Below are positions 26,521 through 33,739 of a stretch of 64,000 nt of DNA, piece after piece. A model generated the notes under the pieces. It was not told the origin of the DNA, did not search any database, and saw only the letters and a list, made by a program, of their open reading frames with translations. The DNA lies in contig NZ_VFNC01000001.1 of the NCBI RefSeq assembly GCF_006715395.1, positions 1,674,001-1,738,000 of the forward strand, given 5' to 3'. Made by a program: the position numbers and the translations under genes. Position 1 is the stretch's first letter; each line of letters begins with the position of its first letter. Source of the stretch: Streptomyces sp. SLBN-31. GTDB taxonomy: Bacteria; Actinomycetota; Actinomycetes; Streptomycetales; Streptomycetaceae.

Positions 26521-27115
26521 GGGTTGGTGACCGACGGGACGGGGCGGGGTGGGCCGGGATCGATGGAACCGGACGGGGTGGGCCGGTGATCGGGGGGACT
26601 GGGCGGGGTGGGGCGGTGATCGGTGGGTCCGGGCGGGGTGGGCCGGTGACCGACGGGACGGGGCGGGGCGGGCCGGGATCGATGGGTCCGGGCGGGGCGG
26701 GCCGGTGACCGAGGGGTCCGGACGGGGCGGGCCGGTGACCGAGGGGACCGGACGGGGTGGGCCGGTGACCGAGGGGACCGGGCGGGGAGGGCCGGGAATC
26801 GAGGGGACCAGGCGGGGAGGGCCGGGGATCGCCGGCACCGGCCGGGGAGCCGGAGGTCGACGGAACCGGCCGACGGGGATCGACGGGTCCGGGCGAGAGG
26901 GCCGGAGGTCGACGGAACCGGCCGGGGGGGGATCGACGGGTCCGGGCGGGAGGGCCGGTGATCGATGGAACCGGACGGGGTGGGTCGGTGATCGGTGGGA
27001 CCGGGCGGGGAGGGTCGGGAATCGAGGGGACCAGGCGGGGGAGGCCGGAGATCGACGGAACCGGGCGGAGAGGGCCGGGGATCGACGGAGTCGACACGGG
27101 CGGCCGGAGATCTCG
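26521..27115. repeat. minisatellite of about 20 degenerate 29-30 bp units
   Basis: Tandem array filling the spacer between two glyoxalase-fold genes. A typical unit reads GGGCCGGTGACCGAGGGGAC followed by CGGGCGGGGA. Units at 26699, 26729, 26759, 26789 and 26819 have an exact 30-bp period; units starting at 26551 and 26670 are 29 bp; copies decay after about 26849. Most units contain CCGGT, ten bases, ACCGG, so each can fold as a small hairpin. One strand would encode a PPRPVPSVTG-type repeat, but the 29-bp units shift the frame, so coding is unlikely. The remaining spacer (26440-26520) holds the promoter of the upstream gene and nothing else that I see. Confidence 0.85.
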
Positions 27116-27139
27116 GGAGTCGTCAGGGATGGCCGAGGT

Positions 27140-27772
27140 TCAGGAGAAGGTGACGGGGCCGCGCGGGGTGTCCACGGTGAAGGTGAGCGCCACCGGGCCC
27201 TCGGTCAGGGGGAGTTCGGCGCCCACGGCGGCCAGCAGTGGGCGGATCTGGGCCGGGTCGGGGGCGCTCGCCGACAGCCGGAGCAGCGGGGTGACGGGCA
27301 GCCCGGAGGCCGACGGGTGGACGGCGGACCCCCAGTCGATGAGAAAGGGCACCAGACCGGAGGGGTGCTGGGTGTCACCGTCGGTCAACCGCCACCGCAG
27401 CAGGCTGCCGTCGGGTCGGCGGCGGCTCATCGGGCGGATGTCGCCGGGATCGTAGCCGCGGGCCCGGGCGGACATGACCGCGGCGTCCAGGTCGGGCGGG
27501 CTGAGGGCCCAGGTCACCGTCCGTGCTGACGCCAGCTCGTCGACCGCGAACGGGCGCGGGCCGTCCGGCTCCGTCTGCTCAGGGTCCGGCCCGATGATCT
27601 CCAGGTAGCTCGAACCACCCAGCGCCACAAGGAAATTGCGCGTACCGAGGCCGACATGGGCGCCGCCGGGAGCGGGCGGGACGCCGGTGCGCCGCGCGAA
27701 GTCGGCGACCGTCGCCGCCAGGTCGGGGGTGGCGAGGACGAGGTGGTCCAGACGCGCGGGGATGACGTTCAT
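27140..27772 (-). CDS. glyoxalase-like domain protein
   Basis: A 210-residue protein of the Glyoxalase_3 type: DHLVLATPDLAATVADFARR at the N-terminus, GTRNFLVALGGSSYLEIIGPD, then a second, more divergent VOC-like half ending in FTVDTPRGPVTFS. The His10 and Glu58 positions could bind metal. TAGCCT lies eight bases upstream of the ATG on its strand, suggesting a leaderless mRNA. The gene lies immediately beyond the minisatellite. The function is not established. Confidence 0.85.
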   Translation of the reverse strand: MNVIPARLDHLVLATPDLAATVADFARRTGVPPAPGGAHVGLGTRNFLVALGGSSYLEIIGPDPEQTEPDGPRPFAVDELASARTVTWALSPPDLDAAVMSARARGYDPGDIRPMSRRRPDGSLLRWRLTDGDTQHPSGLVPFLIDWGSAVHPSASGLPVTPLLRLSASAPDPAQIRPLLAAVGAELPLTEGPVALTFTVDTPRGPVTFS

Positions 27773-27826
27773 CGAAGTCGAGGCTAGAGGGCGAGGGGCC
27801 TGCGATGGAACACCTGTGCGGTGGCC

Positions 27827-28342
27827 TCAGCAGGAGAACCGGGCGTCGATCTCGGCGGCCGTCATGGGCCCCTCCCGCGTCCAGTACTTCCCCGCGGGGA
27901 CCCGGGCCGCCCTGACCTTCCGGACCTCGAAGACGTCTCCGGTGCCGTCGTCGCCGCCCGCGTAGACGACGGACACGTCGAGCCACTTCGGCAGAGTCGC
28001 GGGGGGCGCCTTCGGATGTGCCGTACGGAAGTCGTCCGCCGCCCACAGCGTCACCGCACCGGTCCGGCCCTCGGCCGTCCTCGGACCCCGCGCCCGCCAC
28101 AGCAGGTCCTCGGAATCGCTGTCGTACACCTCGACCGTCCGCACCGTGTCACCGGCGCAGACGGGCGCCTTGAAGGACACGCGTGAGCCGTCGACGCGCA
28201 GGCCCACCAGGATGGTCGTCTCCGGATCGGACATCCGGTACACCATGTACTCGAAGGCGCCCACGGCGCCGAGCACGACGACGAGGATTGCCGACCCCAT
28301 CAGCACGAAGGGCCACACGGGTCTCTTCCGGTACTCGTTCAC
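27827..28342 (-). CDS. single-pass membrane protein of unknown function
   Basis: A 171-residue protein with a short basic N-terminus (NEYRKRPVWP), one transmembrane helix (about residues 12-34, FVLMGSAILVVVLGAVGAFEYMV) and an extracytoplasmic domain of about 135 residues with a cysteine pair (one in KAPVCAGDT, one at the C-terminus). The GTG at 28340-28342 is preferred because the membrane helix then begins at the normal distance. It is divergent from the ThuA-like gene with only 39 bp between starts, so their promoters overlap. I do not recognise a family. Confidence 0.7.
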   Translation of the reverse strand: MNEYRKRPVWPFVLMGSAILVVVLGAVGAFEYMVYRMSDPETTILVGLRVDGSRVSFKAPVCAGDTVRTVEVYDSDSEDLLWRARGPRTAEGRTGAVTLWAADDFRTAHPKAPPATLPKWLDVSVVYAGGDDGTGDVFEVRKVRAARVPAGKYWTREGPMTAAEIDARFSC

Positions 28343-28381
28343 CGGCGGGAACACCCCCGGTCCCCGGCTAGGCTCGCGCTC

Positions 28382-29038
28382 ATGGCCCCCCGACTCCTCG
28401 TCTACACGCGCACTGCCGACTACCGCCACGACTCCATCCCCGCCGCCGTCGCCGCCGTACGCGCGCTCGATGATCTCGAAGTGGACCATAGCGAAGATCC
28501 CGCCGTCTTCGAGAGCCCTCTGCACGGCTATGCCGCCGTCGTCTTCCTCTCCACCAGCGGCGAGGTGCTCACCCCGGCGGGGCGGGAACGGCTGGCCGCC
28601 TTCGTGGAGGGCGGCGGTGGGTTCGCCGGGGTGCACGCGGCAGCCTGCACGGAGTACGAGTGGCCGTACTACGGCGAGTTGCTGGGTGCCCGATTCGACC
28701 GGCACCCGGCCCACCAGCCGGGACGGGCCGTCGTGGAGGACCGCGCGCATCCGGCCACCCGCCACCTGCCCGCCGTCTGGGACTTCACCGACGAGTGGTA
28801 CGACTTCCGTACCAACCCCGGTGACCGGGTGCGGGTGTTGGTGAGCGCCGACGAGTCGTCGTACGAAGGCGGCGGCATGGGTGCCGACCATCCTCTGGCC
28901 TGGTGTCGGGAGCAGGGCGCGGGCCGGGTGTTCTACACCGCCCTCGGACACGCCGCCGAGGCCTACGAGTCGCCGGAGTTCCGGGAGCATCTGCGCGGCG
29001 GCATCGGCTGGGCGGGGCGGACGCTCACCGAACCGTAG
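28382..29038 (+). CDS. ThuA-like domain protein
   Basis: A 218-residue protein of the ThuA/trehalose-utilisation family (class I glutamine amidotransferase-like fold). Landmarks are RLLVYTRTADYRHDSIPAAV, FLSTSGEVLTPAGRERLAAFVEGGGGFAGVH, the DEWYDF segment and GRVFYTALGHAAEAYESPEFREHLRGGI. Members act on sugars (3-keto-glycosides in some studies), but the reaction is not settled. TAGGCT lies seven bases before the ATG. It converges on the GNAT gene with a 14-bp overlap. Confidence 0.88.
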   Translation: MAPRLLVYTRTADYRHDSIPAAVAAVRALDDLEVDHSEDPAVFESPLHGYAAVVFLSTSGEVLTPAGRERLAAFVEGGGGFAGVHAAACTEYEWPYYGELLGARFDRHPAHQPGRAVVEDRAHPATRHLPAVWDFTDEWYDFRTNPGDRVRVLVSADESSYEGGGMGADHPLAWCREQGAGRVFYTALGHAAEAYESPEFREHLRGGIGWAGRTLTEP

Positions 29039-29600
29039 CGCCGTCGGCCGGCCGCGCGGGGCGGTTCAGGCGCCAGACGACGTCGATGCCGACGAGCGAG
29101 GGGGTCTCCGGCGCGGCCCGCTCGTGGCCGATCTCGGTGAACCCCAGACGGCGTGGGACCGCGCCACTGGCCGTGTTGGCCACGTCGTGGGTGATCTCCA
29201 CGTACTCCACGCCCGGCAGGGCGAACATCTCGTCGACCAGGGCCGCCGTCGCTCTCGTGGCGATGCCCCGGCCGGTGGCGGCCGGGTGCAGCCAGTACCC
29301 CATCCGCCATCTGACGGGCGCGTCCACGCGGTAGGTCTGGCACATGCCGACGAGCGTGCCGCCCTCCGCGATGGCGTAGTTGTAGGCCTCGTCGGCAGCC
29401 CACTTCGCCTCGGCCTTCGCGAGGAAGTCGCGGGTGCTCTCCTCGCCGTGCCGGGCGACCCAGCCCATCCACGGGCGCAGGTGGTCCACGGACTCCTCGA
29501 TCAGCCTGAACGCCGGGGCGAAGTCGTCCTGCGGCCGCCAGCGTCGCAGCACCAGGCCGCCGCATTCGATGAACTGACTCGGTCGCTCCATGACAGCCAT
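29025..29600 (-). CDS. GNAT acetyltransferase, RimJ/RimL-like
   Basis: A 191-residue acetyltransferase of the RimJ/RimL subgroup. LVLRRWRPQDDFAPAFRLIEES begins the fold and LHPAATGRGIATRATAALVDEMF holds the acetyl-CoA-binding Q/RxxGxG/A region; the EYVEITHDVANTASGAVPRRLGF segment follows. Two in-frame ATGs (29600 and 29591) are possible and neither has a clear ribosome site, so the first three residues are uncertain. This subgroup acetylates ribosomal proteins or small amines; the target here is unknown. Confidence 0.85.
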   Translation of the reverse strand: MAVMERPSQFIECGGLVLRRWRPQDDFAPAFRLIEESVDHLRPWMGWVARHGEESTRDFLAKAEAKWAADEAYNYAIAEGGTLVGMCQTYRVDAPVRWRMGYWLHPAATGRGIATRATAALVDEMFALPGVEYVEITHDVANTASGAVPRRLGFTEIGHERAAPETPSLVGIDVVWRLNRPARPADGATVR

Positions 29601-29657
29601 GATCGGTTCGCGGCACGCGCCACCGCAACGGGGTGCGAAAACGGGCCGCATCACCGG

Positions 29658-30710
29658 TTACGACCGTGTCATCGGCGCGCGTGCCGTGCTCGCCCGCTGC
29701 ACGAGCCGCGTCGACAATTCCGTACGCGTGCCCTCGGGGCGGTCGCCCTCCATCATGCGGACCAGCAGATGCAGGGCCGTCGCCGCCATCTCCGCAAGGG
29801 GCTGACGGACGGTGGTGAGCGCGGGACTGGCCCAGCGGGACTCGGGCAGATCGTCGAAACCCACGACACTGACGTCCTCGGGCACCCTCAACCCCCTTTC
29901 GGTCAGCGCCTCGTAGACCCCGAGGGCCATGCGGTCCGAACAGACGAAAACCGCCGTCGGGGGCTCACGCAGGTCCAGCAGGTCCAGCATGCGGCGATGG
30001 GCGACCGACTCGTCGAAGCCGGCGTGGCGGACGTACTCGGGACGGTGCCGGATGCCCGCCGACGCGAGGGCGGAGCGATAACCGGCGACCCGCGCGCTGC
30101 TGCACATCTTGCGCTGGTGGCCGGCGATCACCGCGATGCGCTCGTGACCGAGCGCCAGAAGGTGCTCGGTCGCCGTCACACCGCCCTGCCAGTTCGCCGC
30201 GCCCACGGACACGACACCCGGCGGCGGTTCCAGCACCGGATCGATCAGGACGTAGGGAATGCGGTGCTGGTCCAGCCAGGCGTACTGCGAGGGAGTCAGT
30301 TCGGACAGGTTGAACAGCACCCCGGAGGAGCCGCGCGCGATCAGCTTGTCCAGCCAGCCGCGCTCGGGCCGCGCACCCCGGGTCCGGGTCAGCCCCGCCG
30401 AGACCACGACCTCCAGCCCGGCGTCGTGCGCCGCCCCCTCGACTCCCTGCAGGATCGCGCCCGACCACGAACTGTCGAGCGAGTGCACGACCAGGTCGAC
30501 CAGGCCGGGCACCTTCGCCGCGTCGAACCGGGGTCTGCGGACGTAACCGAGGCGGTCCAGCGCCTCCGTCACCCGACGGCGGGTCTCAGGAGCCACGTCC
30601 TCCCGGCCGTTGACCACCTTGGACGCGGTCGGCACGGAGACCCCCGCCTCGCGGGCCACCACGGCCAGTGTGGGACCGGCGGCCACGCCGGCACTCCCCG
30701 TACGGACCAT
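29658..30710 (-). CDS. LacI family transcriptional repressor, likely regulator of the pectin island
   Basis: A 350-residue LacI/GalR repressor. The N-terminal HTH and hinge are LAVVAREAGVSVPTASKVVN (15-34) and the following RRRVTEALDRLGYVRRP; the C-terminal sugar-binding domain ends with VSVVGFDDLPESRWASPALT and TTVRQPLAEM. Upstream and throughout the next 10 kb are AAGCGCTT palindromes, the usual core of LacI-family operators, in front of plant-polysaccharide genes. I infer that this protein binds them and is released by a sugar from pectin or arabinogalactan. A GGAGAGG precedes the ATG. Confidence 0.92.
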   Translation of the reverse strand: MVRTGSAGVAAGPTLAVVAREAGVSVPTASKVVNGREDVAPETRRRVTEALDRLGYVRRPRFDAAKVPGLVDLVVHSLDSSWSGAILQGVEGAAHDAGLEVVVSAGLTRTRGARPERGWLDKLIARGSSGVLFNLSELTPSQYAWLDQHRIPYVLIDPVLEPPPGVVSVGAANWQGGVTATEHLLALGHERIAVIAGHQRKMCSSARVAGYRSALASAGIRHRPEYVRHAGFDESVAHRRMLDLLDLREPPTAVFVCSDRMALGVYEALTERGLRVPEDVSVVGFDDLPESRWASPALTTVRQPLAEMAATALHLLVRMMEGDRPEGTRTELSTRLVQRASTARAPMTRS

Positions 30711-30771
30711 AGGGAACCACCTCTCCGGCCCGCCCGAGGGCCATGAAAAGTTTCGACAGGTGCGCGACAGT

Positions 30772-30779
30772 AAGCGCTT
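30772..30779. promoter_or_regulatory. LacI-type operator (AAGCGCTT)
   Basis: An exact AAGCGCTT palindrome (context TAAGCGCTTCC) 62 bp upstream of the LacI gene start, in the spacer shared with the divergent carboxylesterase gene. Position and sequence fit autoregulation by the LacI protein and possible control of the esterase. Confidence 0.65.
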
Positions 30780-30954
30780 CCTACCCTAGGTTCACCGGCT
30801 GGGGCGGGGAAGAGGTCGGACTTCGCCAGGTCTTCACAGGCCTTGGCTTTCGAAACTTCGAACGTGGTGGGTGGGGGCCGGGTCTCCGGCGGCCACTACC
30901 ACCGAAGCGGCCTCGGCTACCGGAATGTACGCCAAGTAGCCCTCGTATCGCACT

Positions 30955-31005
30955 CTGCACCGGAATACCGCCGGGATCTGTGGTGCTCTGTTGTTACCGG
31001 TGCAG
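30955..31005. promoter_or_regulatory. inverted repeat before the carboxylesterase gene
   Basis: CTGCACCGG (30955-30963) and CCGGTGCAG (30997-31005) are exact complements 33 bases apart, ending 27 bp before the carboxylesterase ATG. In mRNA this could form a long hairpin near the ribosome site; in DNA it could be a paired operator. The rest of the 30711-31032 gap holds the LacI site and no ORF with third-position G/C bias. Confidence 0.4.
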
Positions 31006-31032
31006 TAGCGCGGTGAGGAGGCTGGTGGGCAC

Positions 31033-32616
31033 ATGACGGCAGCAATCCAGACGGACCCCGTGGTCGCCACCCCGTACGGGGCGGTACGCGGTCGGTTCGA
31101 GCAGGGGATCGCGGTGTTCCGGGGCATCCCGTACGCCGCCCCTCCCTTCGGCCCCCGCAGGTTCCGGCCGCCCGTCCCGCCCGAGCCCTGGGACGGCGTG
31201 CGCGACGCGGGTTCCTTCGGGCCGACGGCGCCGAAACCGCCGTACTCCGAAGCCTTCGACAAGTACCTCTCCGACCCCGTCGTGCCGGGCGACGACTGCC
31301 TGAACCTGAACGTGTGGACTCCGGAACCGGGCCCGGGGGCCGGGCTGCCGGTCCTGGTGTGGCTGCACGGCGGCGCTCTGACCAGGGGTTCGTCCGGCGT
31401 GCCCGTGTACGAAGGGCGGACCTTCGCCCGCGACGGCGTCGTCTTCGTCTCGGTGAACTACCGACTCGGAGTCGAGGGCTACGGACTGTTCCCGGACGCC
31501 CCCGCCAACCCCGGCCTGCGCGACCAGCTCGCCGCCCTGCGCTGGGTGCACGAGTCGATAGCCGCCTTCGGCGGCGACCCGGACCGCGTCACCCTCGCCG
31601 GACAGTCCGCGGGGGCGATCAGCGTCGGCGCCCTCCTGGCCGCCCCGCAGGCGCAGGGGCTCGTGCGGCGGGCGGTCCTGCAGAGCGGGCCGCCCGAGGC
31701 GTTCGAACGGGACAAGGTACGGCGCATGGTGCGCCGTATGGCCACACGCCTGAAGATCCCCGCCACCGCCGCCGCCTTCGCCGACGTCGACCGCGAGCTG
31801 CTGCTGCGCACCCAGGCCGAGGTGGGCAGACTCAGCAGCCCCGTCCTCGGCGGCCCCTCCTTCGGCATCGTCGTCGACGGCGACCTCGTCCCGCGCGACC
31901 CCCTGGACGCCGTCGTCGACGGCGAGGCGGCCAGCGGCGTCGACCTGATGATGGGCTGGACCAGCGAGGAGTACCGCCTCTGGCTCGTCCCCGGCGGCCT
32001 CCTGGAACGCGTCGACCGGCTCGGAGCCGTCGCCCTCGCCGGTGCCATGGCCCGCTGCCGCTGCGGTACCGAGGTGCCCCGCGGCTACCGCGCCCTGCAC
32101 CCGGGGGCCGGCACCGCCGAGATCGTCGGCCAGATGGTCACCGACCACCTGCTGCGTCGCCCCCTGCACCGCCTGGCCGACGCCCGCCCCGGCGGCTCCT
32201 GGGTGTACGAGTTCGCCTGGCCCTCGCGCCTGCCCGGTCTCGGCTCCTGCCACGCCCTGGAACTCGGCTTCGTCTTCGACAGCGGCGATGTACCGGAGTC
32301 CCGCAAGCTGGCCGGCGACGGGGCGCCGCAGGAACTGGCCGACGCGATGCACGGCGCGTGGGTGGGGTTCGCCGCCGACGGCGACCCCGGCTGGGAGGCC
32401 TGGGACCCCCGGCATCCGGTACGGATCTTCGACGCCGGCGAGCCCCGCACGGCGTACGGCCCGCGCGACGCCGAGCTCGCGCTGTGGACGGCGGCCGAAA
32501 CCACGCCCGACGAGCCGCCCGGCACCGGCGAGCCCGACCCGACACTCGCACGGGCGGCGGAACTGCGCGCGACGATACGACGGCTGCGCCGCTCAACCGG
32601 AGTGCGCCGCACCTGA
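31033..32616 (+). CDS. type B carboxylesterase
   Basis: A 527-residue alpha/beta hydrolase of the carboxylesterase type B (cholinesterase-like) family. The oxyanion-hole motif HGGA is at 112-115, the DDCLNLNVW signature at 87-95, and the nucleophile is Ser192 in GQSAG. No signal peptide is seen, so it acts in the cytoplasm. The ATG follows GAGGAGG. It shares an intergenic region containing a LacI-type site with the repressor gene, so it may de-esterify imported plant-wall fragments; this role is an inference. Confidence 0.9.
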   Translation: MTAAIQTDPVVATPYGAVRGRFEQGIAVFRGIPYAAPPFGPRRFRPPVPPEPWDGVRDAGSFGPTAPKPPYSEAFDKYLSDPVVPGDDCLNLNVWTPEPGPGAGLPVLVWLHGGALTRGSSGVPVYEGRTFARDGVVFVSVNYRLGVEGYGLFPDAPANPGLRDQLAALRWVHESIAAFGGDPDRVTLAGQSAGAISVGALLAAPQAQGLVRRAVLQSGPPEAFERDKVRRMVRRMATRLKIPATAAAFADVDRELLLRTQAEVGRLSSPVLGGPSFGIVVDGDLVPRDPLDAVVDGEAASGVDLMMGWTSEEYRLWLVPGGLLERVDRLGAVALAGAMARCRCGTEVPRGYRALHPGAGTAEIVGQMVTDHLLRRPLHRLADARPGGSWVYEFAWPSRLPGLGSCHALELGFVFDSGDVPESRKLAGDGAPQELADAMHGAWVGFAADGDPGWEAWDPRHPVRIFDAGEPRTAYGPRDAELALWTAAETTPDEPPGTGEPDPTLARAAELRATIRRLRRSTGVRRT

Positions 32617-32723
32617 GCCGGTCCCTGAAGTCGCCGTGCAGGACGAGCGCCGGACCGGGGCCGAGGCCATGGGCACGATGGGCGGCCGGACAGCCGCGCT
32701 CCCGGTCCTGGGCAGGTGTTCCG

Positions 32724-33641
32724 TCAGGGCGTCAGCGCCGCCGCGATCCCGGTGATCGCCTCCGGCCCCACCCGGCAGCACCCGCCGATCAGCCGCGCCC
32801 CGGACGCACGCCACCCCGTGACCTCCTCGGGCGTGAAGCTGGAGCGCCCGGCCCAGGCGCGGGCCCCGGCGTCCCAGGCCTCCCCGCTGTTGGGGTAGAC
32901 GACCACCGGCTTGCCCGTGACGCGCGCGGCGATCCGGACCGCGCCGTCGACATCCTCCGGGGCACAGCAGTTCACGCCCACCGCGATCACCTCGTCCACG
33001 TCGGCGGCCAGGGCGAACGCCTCCTCCAACGGCTGCCCGGCCCGGGTGTGCTCGCCGTCCGCGGTGTACGACAGCCAGGCCTGCACCCCCAGCCCCCGCA
33101 CCACCCGCAGCAGCGCCCGCGCCTCGTCGGCGTCCGGGACCGTCTCCAGGGCGAGCACGTCGGGACGGGCCGCGGCCAGTACCTCCAGGCGCGGCCGGTG
33201 GAAGTCGGCGAGCTCGTCCACGCTCAGCCCGTACCGGCCCCGGTACTCGGAACCGTCCGCGAGCATCGCCCCGTACGGGCCCACCGAGGCCGCCACCCAC
33301 AGCGGCCGGGCGACCCCCTTCGCCGCCGCCCGCCGCGCCGCCTCACGCGCCGACTCCACGCTCAGCGCGAGGAGTTCGGCCGCCCTCTCGCGGCCGATCC
33401 CGCGCTTGGCGAAGCCCTCGAACGTGGCCTGGTAGCTGGCGGTGATCGCCACGTCCGCGCCGGCCTCGAAGTACGCGAGGTGGGCCTCGGTGATCGCCTC
33501 GGGCCGCTCGGCGAGCAGTCGCGCCGACCACAGCTCGTCGCTCAGGTCGTGCCCGGCAAACTCGAGCTGATTGGACATTCCGCCGTCGAGGACGACGGTT
33601 CCGGAGGCCAGGGCGGAGGCGAGGGAGGTGTCGCTGGTCAT
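32724..33641 (-). CDS. mmuM: homocysteine S-methyltransferase (MmuM-like)
   Basis: A 305-residue zinc-dependent methyltransferase that makes methionine from homocysteine using S-methylmethionine or S-adenosylmethionine. The zinc ligands are Cys in GVNCCAP (225/226) and the pair in GGCCRVGP (288-289). TVVLDGGMSNQLE near the N-terminus and the WVAASVGPYGAMLADGSEYRG segment are typical. TAGCCT lies six bases upstream of the ATG on its strand (leaderless type). S-methylmethionine is a plant metabolite, which fits the neighbouring plant-polymer genes. Confidence 0.92.
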   Translation of the reverse strand: MTSDTSLASALASGTVVLDGGMSNQLEFAGHDLSDELWSARLLAERPEAITEAHLAYFEAGADVAITASYQATFEGFAKRGIGRERAAELLALSVESAREAARRAAAKGVARPLWVAASVGPYGAMLADGSEYRGRYGLSVDELADFHRPRLEVLAAARPDVLALETVPDADEARALLRVVRGLGVQAWLSYTADGEHTRAGQPLEEAFALAADVDEVIAVGVNCCAPEDVDGAVRIAARVTGKPVVVYPNSGEAWDAGARAWAGRSSFTPEEVTGWRASGARLIGGCCRVGPEAITGIAAALTP

Positions 33642-33739
33642 GCCACGAGGCTAGGCGAAGGGCGGACCGCCGGCCGCGATCGTCCACTCAGTGAGCACGG
33701 TGACCAATAGGTGGGATGCCTGGCTGCCGCGCCTGCGGG

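Noticed and set aside
26440..26838. Proline-rich N-terminal extension of the VOC gene on the minus strand
   Set aside because: It is read through the minisatellite; the ATG at 26439 has a TACGGT box six bases upstream and starts directly at the VOC fold.
26549..27529. Long open frame across the minisatellite on the plus strand, with a Gly/Arg-rich repeat product
   Set aside because: It is open because the repeat is G+C-rich and lacks stops; two units of 29 bp break the 10-residue period, and it runs antisense into the real gene at 27140-27772.
30743..31036. 97-codon plus-strand frame in the spacer before the carboxylesterase gene
   Set aside because: No third-position G/C bias and no ribosome site; the spacer contains operators instead.
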